A DNA stretch of 64,000 nt, from NCBI RefSeq assembly GCF_910594005.1, contig NC_057831.1:40754001-40818000 (forward strand), read 5' to 3'. The first letter of the stretch is position 1. Every line of letters begins with the position of its first letter. The DNA is from Cervus elaphus (lineage: Eukaryota > Chordata > Mammalia > Artiodactyla > Cervidae). Both the position numbers and the translations under genes were made by a program. This document shows, in pieces, positions 22,060-31,757 of this stretch. The notes under the pieces are model-generated. The model saw nothing but the letters and a program-made list of their open reading frames with translations, was not told the DNA's origin and searched no databases.

Positions 22060-22290
22060 TCTAAATGTGTATATATACACACAGAGATATTTATCTCAGT
22101 GCTATCTATAAGTAAAAAAAGAGCCAAGGGGGGAAATCTAAATATTCAAAAGCCAGGGAATGCAGTCAAATACAATATACTGTAACTATATAATGTAATA
22201 TTATGATTGCCATTAAAGTGATATTTACATTTTAATAATAAGGTTAGTACATATGAAAGTATGCAATGTAAGAAAAGGATAAATATTTGG
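22060..22290 (+). mobile_element. Possible old L1 (L1M) fragment
   Basis: Words like agccagggaatgcagtcaaa and gtaatattatgattgccatt recall the end of an old L1. Diverged. Confidence 0.45.
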
Positions 22291-22353
22291 TATGGTTGCA
22301 ATTATTAATGAATGTACATCTATGAAAAAAGATGTCACTTATTATTTGTTGTT

Positions 22354-22501
22354 ACTTCAAGGTAATGGAGGAGGAAATGGTAACCCACTCCAGTATTCTT
22401 GCCTGGAAAATTCCAGAGACAGAAGAACCTGGGAGGCTACAGTGCATGGGGTCACAAAGAGTCAGACATGACTAAGCAACTGAGCATGCACTTCAAGGTA
22501 A
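22354..22501 (+). mobile_element. Bov-A-type SINE with 12-bp target-site duplication
   Basis: Headless element 22366-22489, flanked by perfect acttcaaggtaa at 22354-22365 and 22490-22501. Confidence 0.96.
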
Positions 22502-22629
22502 AGGAGTGTCATTATCTTAATAATAATGTGTTGTGTAGTGTGAATATGTCACGTGTTGTGTGTTATACTCCAAGTTGCTGCCATGAACATGAATACTTTT
22601 ATAAATAAACCACTCACCCTCTCAACTCC

Positions 22630-22676
22630 AAAGGAGAAAGAGGAGGAGGAGGAAGAGGAGGAGGAAGGAGCAGACA
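22630..22676 (+). repeat. (GGA)n purine repeat
   Basis: Repeated gaggaggaggaagaggagg words, interrupted by AAG. Confidence 0.85.
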
Positions 22677-23088
22677 TGCAGATTACTCTCAAGGGCAGAA
22701 CTAGGATCAATACTGTTGGAAGTTAAAGGAAGGCTGCCTTTGGGCTCAGCATGAGGAAGACTGCTCTGCAGTCACCGTATAGGTATTTCCCAGAAGAAGC
22801 AGGAAATACCAAAGAGGTATTTCCTTGAAGAAGCTGCTCCCTGGTAATGACAGAGGGAATCTGTCAGGGAGCTGGATGAGGGAAGGCTCCCTGTAAACTC
22901 TTGGGTTCTCTGGTTTGGGGGATCTAAGTGCTCCATAACTCAGCAGAAGTTTGTTTCTTTTCCTACAGAAAACATTTTTTTTTCTTTTTTTATTTGCATA
23001 ATACTGATAAATCTCACATTCCTGCCAAAGGAATGAAAACTCTTCTTTTCTGCCTTCTTGAGAACATAAAATGAAATATAGAATGAGT
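22677..23088. other. Unassigned intron
   Basis: aggtatttcc occurs twice (about 22781, 22815) in a short local repeat. Nothing else recognised. Confidence 0.5.
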
Positions 23089-23640
23089 ATTGGCCTCTTC
23101 CCTGGTGGCTCAGTGGTAAACACTCCTCCTGCCAATGTAGAAGATGCAGGTTCGATCCCTGGGTCCTGAAGATCCCCTGGAGGAGGAAATGGCAACCCAC
23201 TCCAGTATTCTTACCTGGAAAATCCCATGGACAGAGGAGTCTGGCAGGCTACAGTCCATGGGGCTGCAAAGAGTCAGACATGACTGAGTGACAAAGTTGA
23301 CTGAAAAGTGAAAGTGAAAGTCGCTCAGTTGTATCCGACTCTGTGACCCCATGGACTATACCATCCATGGAATTCTCCAGGCCAGAATACTGGAGTGGGT
23401 AGCCTTTCCCTTCTCTAGGGGATCTTCCCAACCCAGGGATCGGGCCCAGGTCTCCTGCATTGCAGGTGGATTCTTTACCAGCTGAGCCAGAAGGGAAGCC
23501 CAAGAATACTGGAGTGGGTAGCCTATCCCTTCTCCAGCGGAACTTCCCGACCCAGGAATCGAACTGGGGTCTCCTGCATTGCAGGCAGATTCTTTACCAG
23601 TTGAGCTATCAGGGAAGTCCACAATATTGATTGGCCTCTT
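23089..23640. mobile_element. Nested inverted pair of Bov SINEs
   Basis: A plus-strand Bov-tA (about 23100-23300) is followed by a minus-strand Bov-A2-type dimer (about 23301-23620). An 11-bp repeat attggcctctt flanks the whole (23089-23099, 23630-23640). An inner imperfect repeat, acaaagttga (23291-23300) and acaatattga (23621-23630), flanks the minus copy. The simplest reading is that the plus SINE inserted first and the minus SINE then landed in its tail. Confidence 0.9.
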
Positions 23641-23667
23641 ATTAAAGTAACTTTATTAAAGTAACTT
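23641..23667 (+). repeat. 14-bp tandem duplication
   Basis: attaaagtaactt occurs at 23641 and again at 23655, directly after the SINE pair. Confidence 0.9.
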
Positions 23668-24374
23668 CAGCTCTCTAGCTTTGAAGCTGCACGGGATCTG
23701 GTGGAGAATATTTCTGCAGCCCCTGTGCAGGAAATTCAAGCCCAGAACTCTCTCAGTCAAGTCAGACTTTATCAAGGGGCTCTCTGTGATCCTCCTTGGA
23801 AATGTTTGGTGCCCTTGCTTTTCTGCCTGGTGGCCTGGGTTTGGGGTCCTTTGTCACTCTGGTCCTTGTCCCCAAGCACCTGCCTCCTCCCTCATGTTTT
23901 CATGTCATCTTTTCAGTCCTGTGCCCAACTGCTTAGGGCCCAGCTCATGGTTAGGGGTCTAATAATAAAATGAGTAAAACCTTTCTAAAATAGCAATGAA
24001 ATGAATGTGGTCTTCTTTTCAAGTCATCTATTTCGACATGCTGGGATTTTCTTTTCTTCGTGGCTAACAGGGAAGGTGGTGACTGGTGAGTGAGGGAGTT
24101 TTAAATCTGCAGACCTTTATGGATCAACAAATCATAGGCCATATCTCATATGGGTTCAATAAAAGCCAGTTTTATGACATCCCATTTTTATAAAAATATC
24201 AGCTTTTAAGTCAGGCTGCTGATTTTTTTAATATCTTATTTTTTTTCTTTTTAACAAATGTCCTTTTCCCTCACACTTAGTTGAAAATTGCATTGCATCC
24301 TCTGTGATCACTTATTTATGGACGTGGCTTTCTGCAATACTGGTTCAGGAAGAGTGTTAACAGAGCAGGGTGCT
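23668..24374. other. Unassigned intron
   Basis: 23690-23960 is more GC-rich and open in two frames, but neither has a known product or splice context. Confidence 0.5.
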
Positions 24375-24568
24375 TTTGTTCTTCCCTAAAGAATCTGCCT
24401 GCAATGCAGGAGACCCCGGTTCAATTCCTAGGTCAGGAAGATCCCCTGGAGAAGGGATAGGCTACCCACCCCAATATTTTGGCCTGAAGAATTCCATGGA
24501 CTGTGTAGTCCATAGGGTCACATATAGTAGGACACGACTGAGCGACTTTCACTTCACTTCACTTCAAG
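24375..24568 (+). mobile_element. Bov-A2-type SINE, head deleted
   Basis: cttccctaaagaatctgcct lacks the usual tggtggctcagctgg of the head; the rest runs to gagcgactttcacttcact with a repeated cacttcactt tail. Confidence 0.93.
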
Positions 24569-25234
24569 TGAATAGAGAGACCCATTGGAAAGTTTCATTT
24601 TATTTGTCTACTTTGTACAGATGACTATGTTTTTGGTAAATATCTGATAAATTGGCAATTTTTATTTCCGCTTCCAAGGGGAAAAGCAATGGCTCTAATA
24701 ACCAACATTCACTGACAAATAGTAGCAATAAAAATGTCCACAGCTTCAATATCATGTAGAATTGAGGGTTTGTCGTCATTCTGAATTGTGGCCTTCCAGG
24801 TTGCTGATGGCAGATTATGTTTTGTTTGTGAGATGGTGTGTGTATACACAATGAAGGAAAAAAATTAAAGCAATGTATCTTAACTTTGTAGTTTTTGTAC
24901 ATAGGATTATTATCGATAAAAATAATTTCATCCTGCTCACTTTCCCCACAGAAGATTCTAGTAGGAAAATGCTTTTTTAAAGGATGTACTTACTGCTCTA
25001 TCTCGCAGCACAGGAACTGACATATAATAAATATATATTGAGTGAATAAGTGAATTAATAATATTTTTTTATTATGACATATTAACTTGGGTCAGTGCCA
25101 CTGAAATAAATTACTATTCTACTCTGGGAAGTTTGACTGAACATATTGGGTTGTTTGAGGTATTTCCATATTTTATTTATTTGTGTTGTTGAAAATAGTG
25201 GAATTTTAGACCATTCACATTTTTAAATCACTCA
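24569..25234. other. Unassigned intron
   Basis: AT-rich, no repeat or exon recognised. Confidence 0.5.
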
Positions 25235-25355
25235 CTGAGTTCACTATTCATTGAGATCCTGAAAGACAGGGAAGCCTGGCATGCTTCAGCCTGTGTGGTT
25301 GCAAAGAGACGGACATGACTTAGCGACTGAACGATAAGAATTGAGTTCATTAGTT
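25235..25355 (+). mobile_element. Short BovB 3'-end insertion
   Basis: About 80 bases of the BovB tail (gacagggaagcctggcatgc to gacttagcgactgaacgata), with imperfect flanking repeats tgagttcactat and tgagttcattag. Confidence 0.8.
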
Positions 25356-25938
25356 CCTACAAAATGATGTGACAGAAAAGAGAATATGTGAAGTTATGGG
25401 TTATAGCCCTACACCAAGAATATCCCATCTAGCTTTTTAATGTTTTGTTTCCTCACTGACAAAGAATGCCACCTTCTCTACCTGATTCTAACACTTGTTT
25501 TGTGCTTGAAAAAACTGTGTATGAAAGACTGTAAGCATAGAATGCTTGTAAATGTCAATTATAAATAACTGGTGGCATGTTTATGAAATAAATAGAGGTA
25601 TCCCTTGACATATCCTCTATATTTTACTCCTTAAGAATGTCACAAAATTGGAGGAAAAAGAGAATGGAGAGAGGATTAGTCTGATGGTCAACTTGTCTAC
25701 CAATAACACCCAGTTACGCAATCAAAAACTAACCTAAGTGTTGCTCTGAAGGTATTTTGGAGACCTGGTTAAGAAATTGCCCTGGAAATGTGAGTGGTCT
25801 TCATCCAACCAGTTGAAAGGCTTGAAGCAAAAACTGAGTTTTCTTGAAAAGAGAATTCTGCTTCAAGACAGCATCAAATTTGCCTGAGTTTCCAACCTTA
25901 TCTATAAACATCAGACATGCATATTTATATGTATATGT
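25356..25938. other. Unassigned intron
   Basis: No repeat or exon recognised. Confidence 0.5.
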
Positions 25939-26176
25939 ATATACACATATGGGATTCCCTGGTGGCTCAGATGGCAAAGAGTCTGCCTGCAATGCGAGAG
26001 ACCTGAGTTGGATCCCTGGGTCAGGAAGTTTGCCTGGAGAAGGAAATGGCAACCACTCCAGTATTCTTGCCTGGAAAACCCCATGGACAGAGAAGCCTGG
26101 CGGGCTACAGTCCATAGGGTTGCAAAGAGTTGGACATGACTTACCGACTTCACTTTCACTTTCATATACACATATG
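25939..26176 (+). mobile_element. Bov-tA SINE with 13-bp target-site duplication
   Basis: Element 25952-26163 flanked by perfect atatacacatatg at 25939-25951 and 26164-26176. Confidence 0.96.
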
Positions 26177-26272
26177 TATGTATGTATGTATGTATGTACA
26201 CACACATATTTGTGTGTGTATGCATGTGTGTACATATGTGTGCATATATATATATATACACATATGTATGTA
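26177..26272. repeat. Compound TATG/TG/TA microsatellite
   Basis: Runs of TATG, then TG, then TATA, following the SINE tail. Confidence 0.9.
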
Positions 26273-26273
26273 T

Positions 26274-26782
26274 GGCCCGAGACTTATAATGGTTTGACTG
26301 GTTTGACTTACAATTTTTCAACTTCACCAACGATGCAAAAATGAAATACATTCAGTAGAAACTGTACTTTGAATTTTGATCTTTTCCCTGGCTGGCAATA
26401 TGCCGTCTGGTAGAACCTTTTTCATGATGTGGGGCAGTAGCAGCGACTGGTAGAAACCCATAGTCCAAAGTCAGCTATGACCTCACGAGGCTAATCCAAT
26501 GATACACTTACTATTCTGCACCCAGGCAACCATTTTGTTTTTCACTTTCAGCACTGTATTTAATAAATTACATGAAATATTCAACACTTTATTATAAAAT
26601 AAGCTTTGTGTTGGATGATTTTGGCCAACTAATGGAAGTGTTCTGAGCACATCTGAGGTAGGCTAGGCTCAGATACGATGCTTAGTAGGTTGGGTGTATT
26701 CAATGCATTTTAGACTTAAAATATTTTGAACTTACCCCACTGGTTTTATCAGGATGTAAGCCCACTATAAGTTAATAAATAA
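26274..26782. mobile_element. Tigger-like non-autonomous DNA transposon
   Basis: Recognisable words of a pogo/Tigger-type MITE: gcattttagacttaaaat, acattcagtagaaactgtac, caaccattttgtttttcact, tcaacactttattataaaat and aggtaggctaggctcagat. The ends are decayed inverted copies (gacttataatgg / ccactataagtt). Exact family not resolved. Confidence 0.75.
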
Positions 26783-27302
26783 ATAAATAAATATATATGT
26801 ATGTATGAGGTGGTTTTGTTTTTCTACGATACTGGGAAAGAGTGGGCAGAGCAAAGTCAAGTTTTTGTAATTATTTTCCACTTTATAGTATCTTTTCAGA
26901 CCTAGTAACATTTTTTATGCTTGCAGTATGACACAACAAATCCACGTATGGTGAATCAGAAAACTGACAAGCAACACAGTTTAAAATGTACAGCTGTTCC
27001 ACTAACAGTTTGAGCAATGGGAATCCCAAGAGTTGTCTGAGCCGAGTCCCTACACCTCAGATCAAGCATAAATTTCCAAATGTTTTGAAGCCCGGGCTCT
27101 CGTCATTAACACTGCGCTGTCAGTCTGCCAAATGGGAAGTGGTTTATAATTGCACAGATGTTCCCCTTGGTATTTAGGTAAACAGGAGTACATCAATAGA
27201 GTTGGTTTTGCGGATTATAATATATTGATTGATTCTCTTTAGAAGCAGAGAACTGCAATGCATTCAGGCCTAAACAAACAAAACAAAGAGTTTGGGGGAG
27301 AA
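26783..27302. other. KCNIP4: Intron 3' of the alternative exon (transcript sense)
   Basis: Starts with an (AAAT)n run at 26776-26800. 27240-27302 is CAAA-rich, continuing the U/GU-rich character of the transcript beyond the (GTTT)7 array. No exon recognised. Confidence 0.55.
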
Positions 27303-27330
27303 AAACAAACAAACAAACAAACAAACAAAC
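27303..27330 (-). repeat. (GTTT)7 array directly after the KCNIP4 GC donor
   Basis: Seven perfect AAAC units on the plus strand, so GTTT in the transcript. The first G and T are donor positions +5 and +6. The tract contains the UGUUUGUUUGU pattern described as the CELF1-binding GU-rich element, and U-rich sequence just past a weak donor is where TIA1/TIAL1 act. Binding here is inference. A further U-rich stretch and tttgttttgtttgttt follow within 50 bases. Confidence 0.9.
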
Positions 27331-27334
27331 TTGC
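27329..27334 (-). promoter_or_regulatory. KCNIP4: Non-canonical GC 5' splice site
   Basis: On the minus strand the exon end CAAA is followed by GCAAGT. Apart from C at +2 this is the best possible donor hexamer, as expected for functional GC-AG introns, which need strong pairing elsewhere with U1 snRNA. Using the GT at 27330-27329 instead would add four bases, shift the frame and create an immediate stop, so GC is the site consistent with the known protein. Confidence 0.85.
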
Positions 27335-27436
27335 TTTGAACAGCAGGAGACGACGTTTTGGCAGCTGAGCAGGGCAAGAGCTTCATGAGCCGCTCTTTAA
27401 TGCTGCGCTTGGTGCTGTTCTGAGTGTAGAGGAAAC
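27335..27436 (-). CDS. KCNIP4: KCNIP4 alternative N-terminal coding exon (102 bp)
   Basis: This minus-strand exon encodes the variable N-terminal segment of one KChIP4 isoform group. It takes one base from the upstream exon (G|GT, Gly), then runs [20 protein letters not shown] and on through [13 protein letters not shown] to a final A. The recalled human isoform differs at two visible positions (Ala for Thr after Tyr, Ile for Val before the last Gln). Joined to the exon at 3731, the split codon A|AT gives Asn, matching the human Gln-Asn-Ser-Val junction. The acceptor is catatcttctag, with a possible branch point near ttaac about 25 bases upstream. The donor is A|GCAAGT, a GC site. The alternative GT four bases further on would put a TAG just after the junction. 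The basic helix [14 protein letters not shown] resembles the membrane-anchoring segment of KChIP2/3. The preceding first exon lies outside or was not recognised. Confidence 0.95.
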
Positions 27437-27480
27437 CTAGAAGATATGGGATGCGTTCTGTTAATGCCAGCTGCAGAGAG
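27437..27480 (-). promoter_or_regulatory. KCNIP4: 3' splice site of the alternative exon
   Basis: In transcript sense ggcattaacagaacgcatc then ccatatcttctag: a usable branch-point word and an AG acceptor, but a short and purine-interrupted pyrimidine tract, consistent with a regulated exon. Confidence 0.75.
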
Positions 27481-28559
27481 AAACCTGGGCATGCTGTCCA
27501 TGTGCCAGCAGATGCCATGGCAGGCAGGAGCTAGGTGCAGCCATATGTGCTCAGGCAATCACAGGCAGAGGGTTGGGACCCCAGGAGGAAAAAAAAAACA
27601 CACCAAAAAACTAACTAAATCCTGGTTTTCCCTTTGCTTTTCTCACCTTTTAGGTTTATTTTATGTTGCATTAGATCATGATTACCCCATAAGCAAAGAA
27701 TCATGCAAACATATCTTTTAGGTAGCAAAAATAAGGTTTGCTGAGTCTTAAATTGGGAATACAGCCAATATCACTAAAAGAGTGAACTGGATTGAAATTT
27801 CAACATTCAACCAGTGTTAACGGCCCACGTGACATTTTCTGCACTCATCACTCCCTGGCTTTGCTTCCAGGGGAGTGGGTGCTCTGCATAAATCATTCAC
27901 ACCGCAATCACCTGTTAGTACCTTTGCCTTCCCTGAAAGTGAGAAAATTGATGTCCTTGATATGCAGCTTCATTAGCATAAGCTGATGTGCCCAGAGATG
28001 GGACATCCTTCACATTTTCACATGTGGACATTAATGGATGGGGCTTATCCAAGCAGAGTGATTCTAAAAGACACAGGGAGTATTCACAAAGTGTTAACTC
28101 AGTAGATGGAGCAGTATCTGTGACTTCAGGTAGTTAGTGAGGACTCAAGGAAAATCAGTAGTGACCCAGTGGGCCAGCTAGCAAGCGCCTGAAAACCTGC
28201 TGGTGCCAGGAGCCATATCTGTCCAGCTTAGCATCAACTTGCCCATTCTGAGTGACCAGAAGCCTGAATCTTCACGTCTCTATATAGATTGCCTTCCCAA
28301 ATCAGTTTGGAAAGTATAGAATACAAAGCAAGAGCAAAAGTACTAATTTAAATCAAGGTTAGACCACCCTCATGAACTTGGCAAATGGACCCTTTGTTGC
28401 TTTTCTACTTTATAGTTCCCGCCTTGGTGTTATAGGAAGTCCTGAGTGCAAAGCTACTGTTCTATTTCCCTTTGGAGCTATTCATCCTACCATTGGAGCC
28501 CATTGGCTAAAAAGCCTGATAGATATGATAGATCTTGTGTCGAGATGACAGTAAATGAC
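27481..28559. other. KCNIP4: Intron 5' of the alternative exon (transcript sense)
   Basis: No repeat family recognised across about 1.1 kb, which is unusual in this window. It was checked for a further alternative first exon and none was found. Confidence 0.5.
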
Positions 28560-28895
28560 ATAGATCATATTGGATCATTTCCCTACTTAAAAAAATCCCT
28601 AAAAGTTTCACGTTGTCTTTTAAAAAAAAAAAAAAATCCACTTTCTACCACGGACCCTGGTCCCCGCACAATCTGGCCCTTCCTCACTCTGACAGCATTG
28701 TTCATCATCTTCCCTGCTGCCTGACCATCAGCCATTGGCCACGCCACCCTTCTTGCCTGTTCCCACACCAGGCGCCTCCTCTGCCCTTGACACTTACATG
28801 GTGTGAAATATCTTGCTTACTTGATAATGCCAAGTGCTGGTTGAGAGTCTGGCACACAGTAAGAGATCAATAAATGTCTGACAAATGAGTGAACA
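28560..28895 (+). mobile_element. L2 LINE 3' end
   Basis: tccctaaaagtttcacgttg, ttcctcactctgacagc, ccaggcgcctcctctgccct and ggcacacagtaagagatcaa lie in L2 order. An A-run near 28622-28635 interrupts it. Confidence 0.8.
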
Positions 28896-29202
28896 GATTC
28901 ACTTTCCATACCAAGGGAAGACCCAATTTCATTTCCTAGATTAACATCTAAGGAAGCTTTTAAACTTGTAAAATCAATCTGATTTACATACTGCAGACTC
29001 TGGTTAGCTTCTTCGTACTACATTTCTAAAGGGACACATCTATCTAAGTATACTCTCCTCGTAAACCTGTCTGGGCCATGATGATTTTGCTTTAGCTTTT
29101 CAAGCAGGACATTCTGCTTCTTCCATTGGTGTCCTTTCAAACCTTCATGCCACTGTGTGTAGTCAGGTGGGTCCTTCAACAATTACCAACTTCTACCAAG
29201 GA
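28896..29202. other. Unassigned intron
   Basis: Nothing recognised. Confidence 0.5.
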
Positions 29203-29346
29203 CGAGATGGTTGGATGGCATCACTGACTCAATGGACATGAGTTTGAGCAAGCTCCAGGAGTTGGTGAAGGACAGGGAAGCCTGGCATGCTATAGTCCAT
29301 GGGGTCCCAAAGAGTCAAATATGACTGGGTAACTGAACAACACCAC
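29203..29346 (+). mobile_element. BovB 3'-end fragment
   Basis: gacgagatggttggatggca to actgggtaactgaacaaca, followed by an ACC run. Confidence 0.9.
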
Positions 29347-29693
29347 CACCTGCTCTTGCAAACTTCAAAACCGTTCAAACGTACTCATCTTGATAAAATT
29401 TTCCTGCCAGTTTGCAGCCTTCCAGAGGGAAGAACTCCCTCCCTCCTCTGCTCTATCTTCTCTGTTGTCCCTGATTCACCCCCTCCCCCCTTGCTCTGGG
29501 CATCACCCCCTCTTGCAGAGACCTTCTCCTGTCAAGGTGTTGGAGAGGAAATGTTCTACTAACCTTCAGCAGGAAGAGAGAGACTATTGTTACCTCTTAC
29601 CCAGCTTCTAAGTTTCAGATTGGACTTCTTGATATCTAGCCAAACTCTTTTCAGACAGTTCCTAAGCTTCCCAAGGCAAGAATACTTTGTCCA
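29347..29693. other. Unassigned intron
   Basis: C-rich patches; open frames without known products. Confidence 0.5.
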
Positions 29694-29922
29694 CCTGATG
29701 TGAAGAGTCAATTCATTGGAAAAGATCCTGATGCTGGGAAAGATTGAGGGCAAGAGGAGAAGGGGGTGGTAGAGGATGAGATGGTGGGATGGCATCACAG
29801 ACTCGATGGACATGAGTTTGAGCAAGCTCCAGGAGCTGGTGAAGGACAGGGGAGCCTGGTGTGCTGCAGTCCTTGGAGTCACAAATAGTCAGACAGGACT
29901 TAGCGACTGGACAGCAACAAGG
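29694..29922 (+). mobile_element. BovB 3'-end fragment
   Basis: ctgatgtgaagagtcaattc to gacttagcgactggacagca, same family and strand as the copy at 29203 but longer. Confidence 0.92.
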
Positions 29923-30235
29923 CAAACTCTACAATCATGCCTGAAATTGGCACATAGCAGACACGTAAGAAGTATTTGCTGGTTGCTCAGTTTCCTCATT
30001 TTCCTTTAAATTCTGATATCTGCCAAGCTCACTCTCTCTTTGACAGGTTCCTAGACCCTCAGGCCTGGGTGTGGAGAAGGGACCTTTACAGCTTCTCAAG
30101 TACTTAAGTATTAATGTTGATCTTCATGCCTTCAGCCCCATCACCAAGTTAGTAGTTAATGATGTTCTTGCCTGGAGCATCTTTTGAACCCCCACGTGGG
30201 ACTACAAAGTATACAGGCTTTTGTTTTTAATCAGC

Positions 30236-30350
30236 AGTTGGAAGTCTTAGTTTCTAGTCCCTGTTTTATTACTTCAAGCCAAGTGACCTTAGGCAGGTTA
30301 TTAAACTTCTCAGTATCATTGTCTTTTCTTTACAAAACAAAAGGCTTTAT
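30236..30350 (+). mobile_element. MIR SINE fragment
   Basis: agccaagtgaccttaggcag and gttattaaacttctcagtat. Confidence 0.7.
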
Positions 30351-30617
30351 ACTAAAAAGATCTTGGTTGTCAAAACATAGTTTTAAAGTCCGTTTTAGGA
30401 ATATATTTAAATGTAAATTGTATATGGTGACTACCTTATTTTTATTGTGTTTTCTCCTCAGTGAGAGCTTTAGCTTCCAGCAGATAGGACGTGGATATCA
30501 TGGAATCCTCAGGCTATCTTTCTCACTTTTCTCTCTCTTCCCCTTCCAGTCTCTCCTGCTCAGCTATCAGATCACTCTGCACTTTTCCCCTTAGAGTGTC
30601 TGAGTGTTCAAGAATGG
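30351..30617. other. Unassigned intron
   Basis: Nothing recognised; a C/T-rich stretch at 30520-30560. Confidence 0.5.
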
Positions 30618-30812
30618 TAGTAAAACAGCTGAGGTAGATCCTGGCACCATGGTCTTGGGTAACTTTATTTAATCTGAATCTCAGTTTCCTCATCAATAAA
30701 ATGGATTAATAAAGGTATTTATCTTGTACTATTGTTAGAATCTAGTGAGATAATAGATAAAGCACTTAGTATAGTGACTGTTCATAACATAGTTTCAACT
30801 AATGTTAGATAT
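30618..30812 (+). mobile_element. MIR SINE
   Basis: tcttgggtaactttatttaa, tctcagtttcctcatcaata, aaatggattaataaagg and gataaagcacttagtatagt. Confidence 0.8.
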
Positions 30813-30829
30813 TATTTTTTCTCAGTCCT

Positions 30830-31115
30830 TTGAGCATACATCCCAGACCTTTCTACATGCTACTATCTTTGTCTGAAATTTTGTTTTACCTCATTGTGGC
30901 ATTCTCTTCTGCCATCTTTGAGATTTCAGTTCAATAATCACTTCCTAAGGAAAGCTTTATCTGACAGACCAAACTAGATTATAAACAGCTTTACCATAAG
31001 CTCCTATAAGTTTCCCATATTTCTCCTTCATAGCATTATCACAAATATACTTAAAACAATTGATGATGCAATTATGTTTTTAACATGTCTTCCCTACTAC
31101 AGTGTAAGATTGAAG
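30830..31115 (+). mobile_element. L2 LINE fragment
   Basis: gagatttcagttcaataatc, acttcctaaggaaagcttta and tccttcatagcattatcaca match the L2 region before the 3' end. Confidence 0.75.
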
Positions 31116-31187
31116 ATTTCTACTTCCAGCCTTTAGAGAATAAATAACTTACTGGAAGTATTATCTCACCATAAACATATAGCTGGA

Positions 31188-31504
31188 CAAGCATACCTCA
31201 GAGATATTGCAGGTTCTGTTCCAGACTGCTGCGATAAAGTGAATATAGCAATAAAATGAGTCACATAAATTTTAGGTCTCCCAGTGCATATGGAACTTAC
31301 ATTTATACTATACTGTAGTCTATTAAGTTTGCCAAAATATTATGTCTAAAAAACATTGTACACATCATAATTTAAAAATATATTATTGCTAGGAAATTCT
31401 GTCATCTAACAATACAAAGTTGCCACAAATCTTCAATTTGCTGAAAACTGCAATATCTATGAAGCACAATGAAGCTAAGTACAATAAAACGAGGTATGCC
31501 TGTA
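31188..31504 (+). mobile_element. Tigger1-type MITE with both inverted ends
   Basis: Starts caagcatacctcagagatat and ends aaaacgaggtatgcctg, followed by TA (the target dinucleotide). Internal words gtcacataaattttaggtct and atactgtagtctattaagt match Tigger1. At about 315 bp it is an internally deleted, non-autonomous copy. Confidence 0.9.
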
Positions 31505-31757
31505 CAGGAGGCAACTGTTCTCAAGGACTGAACAATAAGCAATGTAGAACTACGGTACTGGAGAGGGAAGAAACCCCTGAGAGGAGCTCCATGAATGCCC
31601 AGCTCCCTCTGCCTGGGGCATGTTCCTTCCATAGATCAGAGAGATAAGGCACAAGCTCAATGTACTGAGGTAGAATTTGCAAGGCATGGTGCTGGAGAAG
31701 AGAGAACTGTTATGTGTGTCAGAGGAAAGGACCCATGTGAGAATTAAATGTGGCCAT
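31505..31757. other. Unassigned intron
   Basis: Nothing recognised. Confidence 0.5.

Noticed and set aside
23681..23973. Two overlapping open frames in a GC-richer patch
   Set aside because: No known protein resemblance and no start or splice context that would support a gene.
25801..26351. Open frames of 144-166 residues
   Set aside because: They read through a SINE and TATG/TG microsatellites; residues such as HTYVCV repeats betray it.
27446..27721. Plus-strand open frame opposite the alternative exon region
   Set aside because: No known product and no splice context; the real coding exon is on the other strand next to it.
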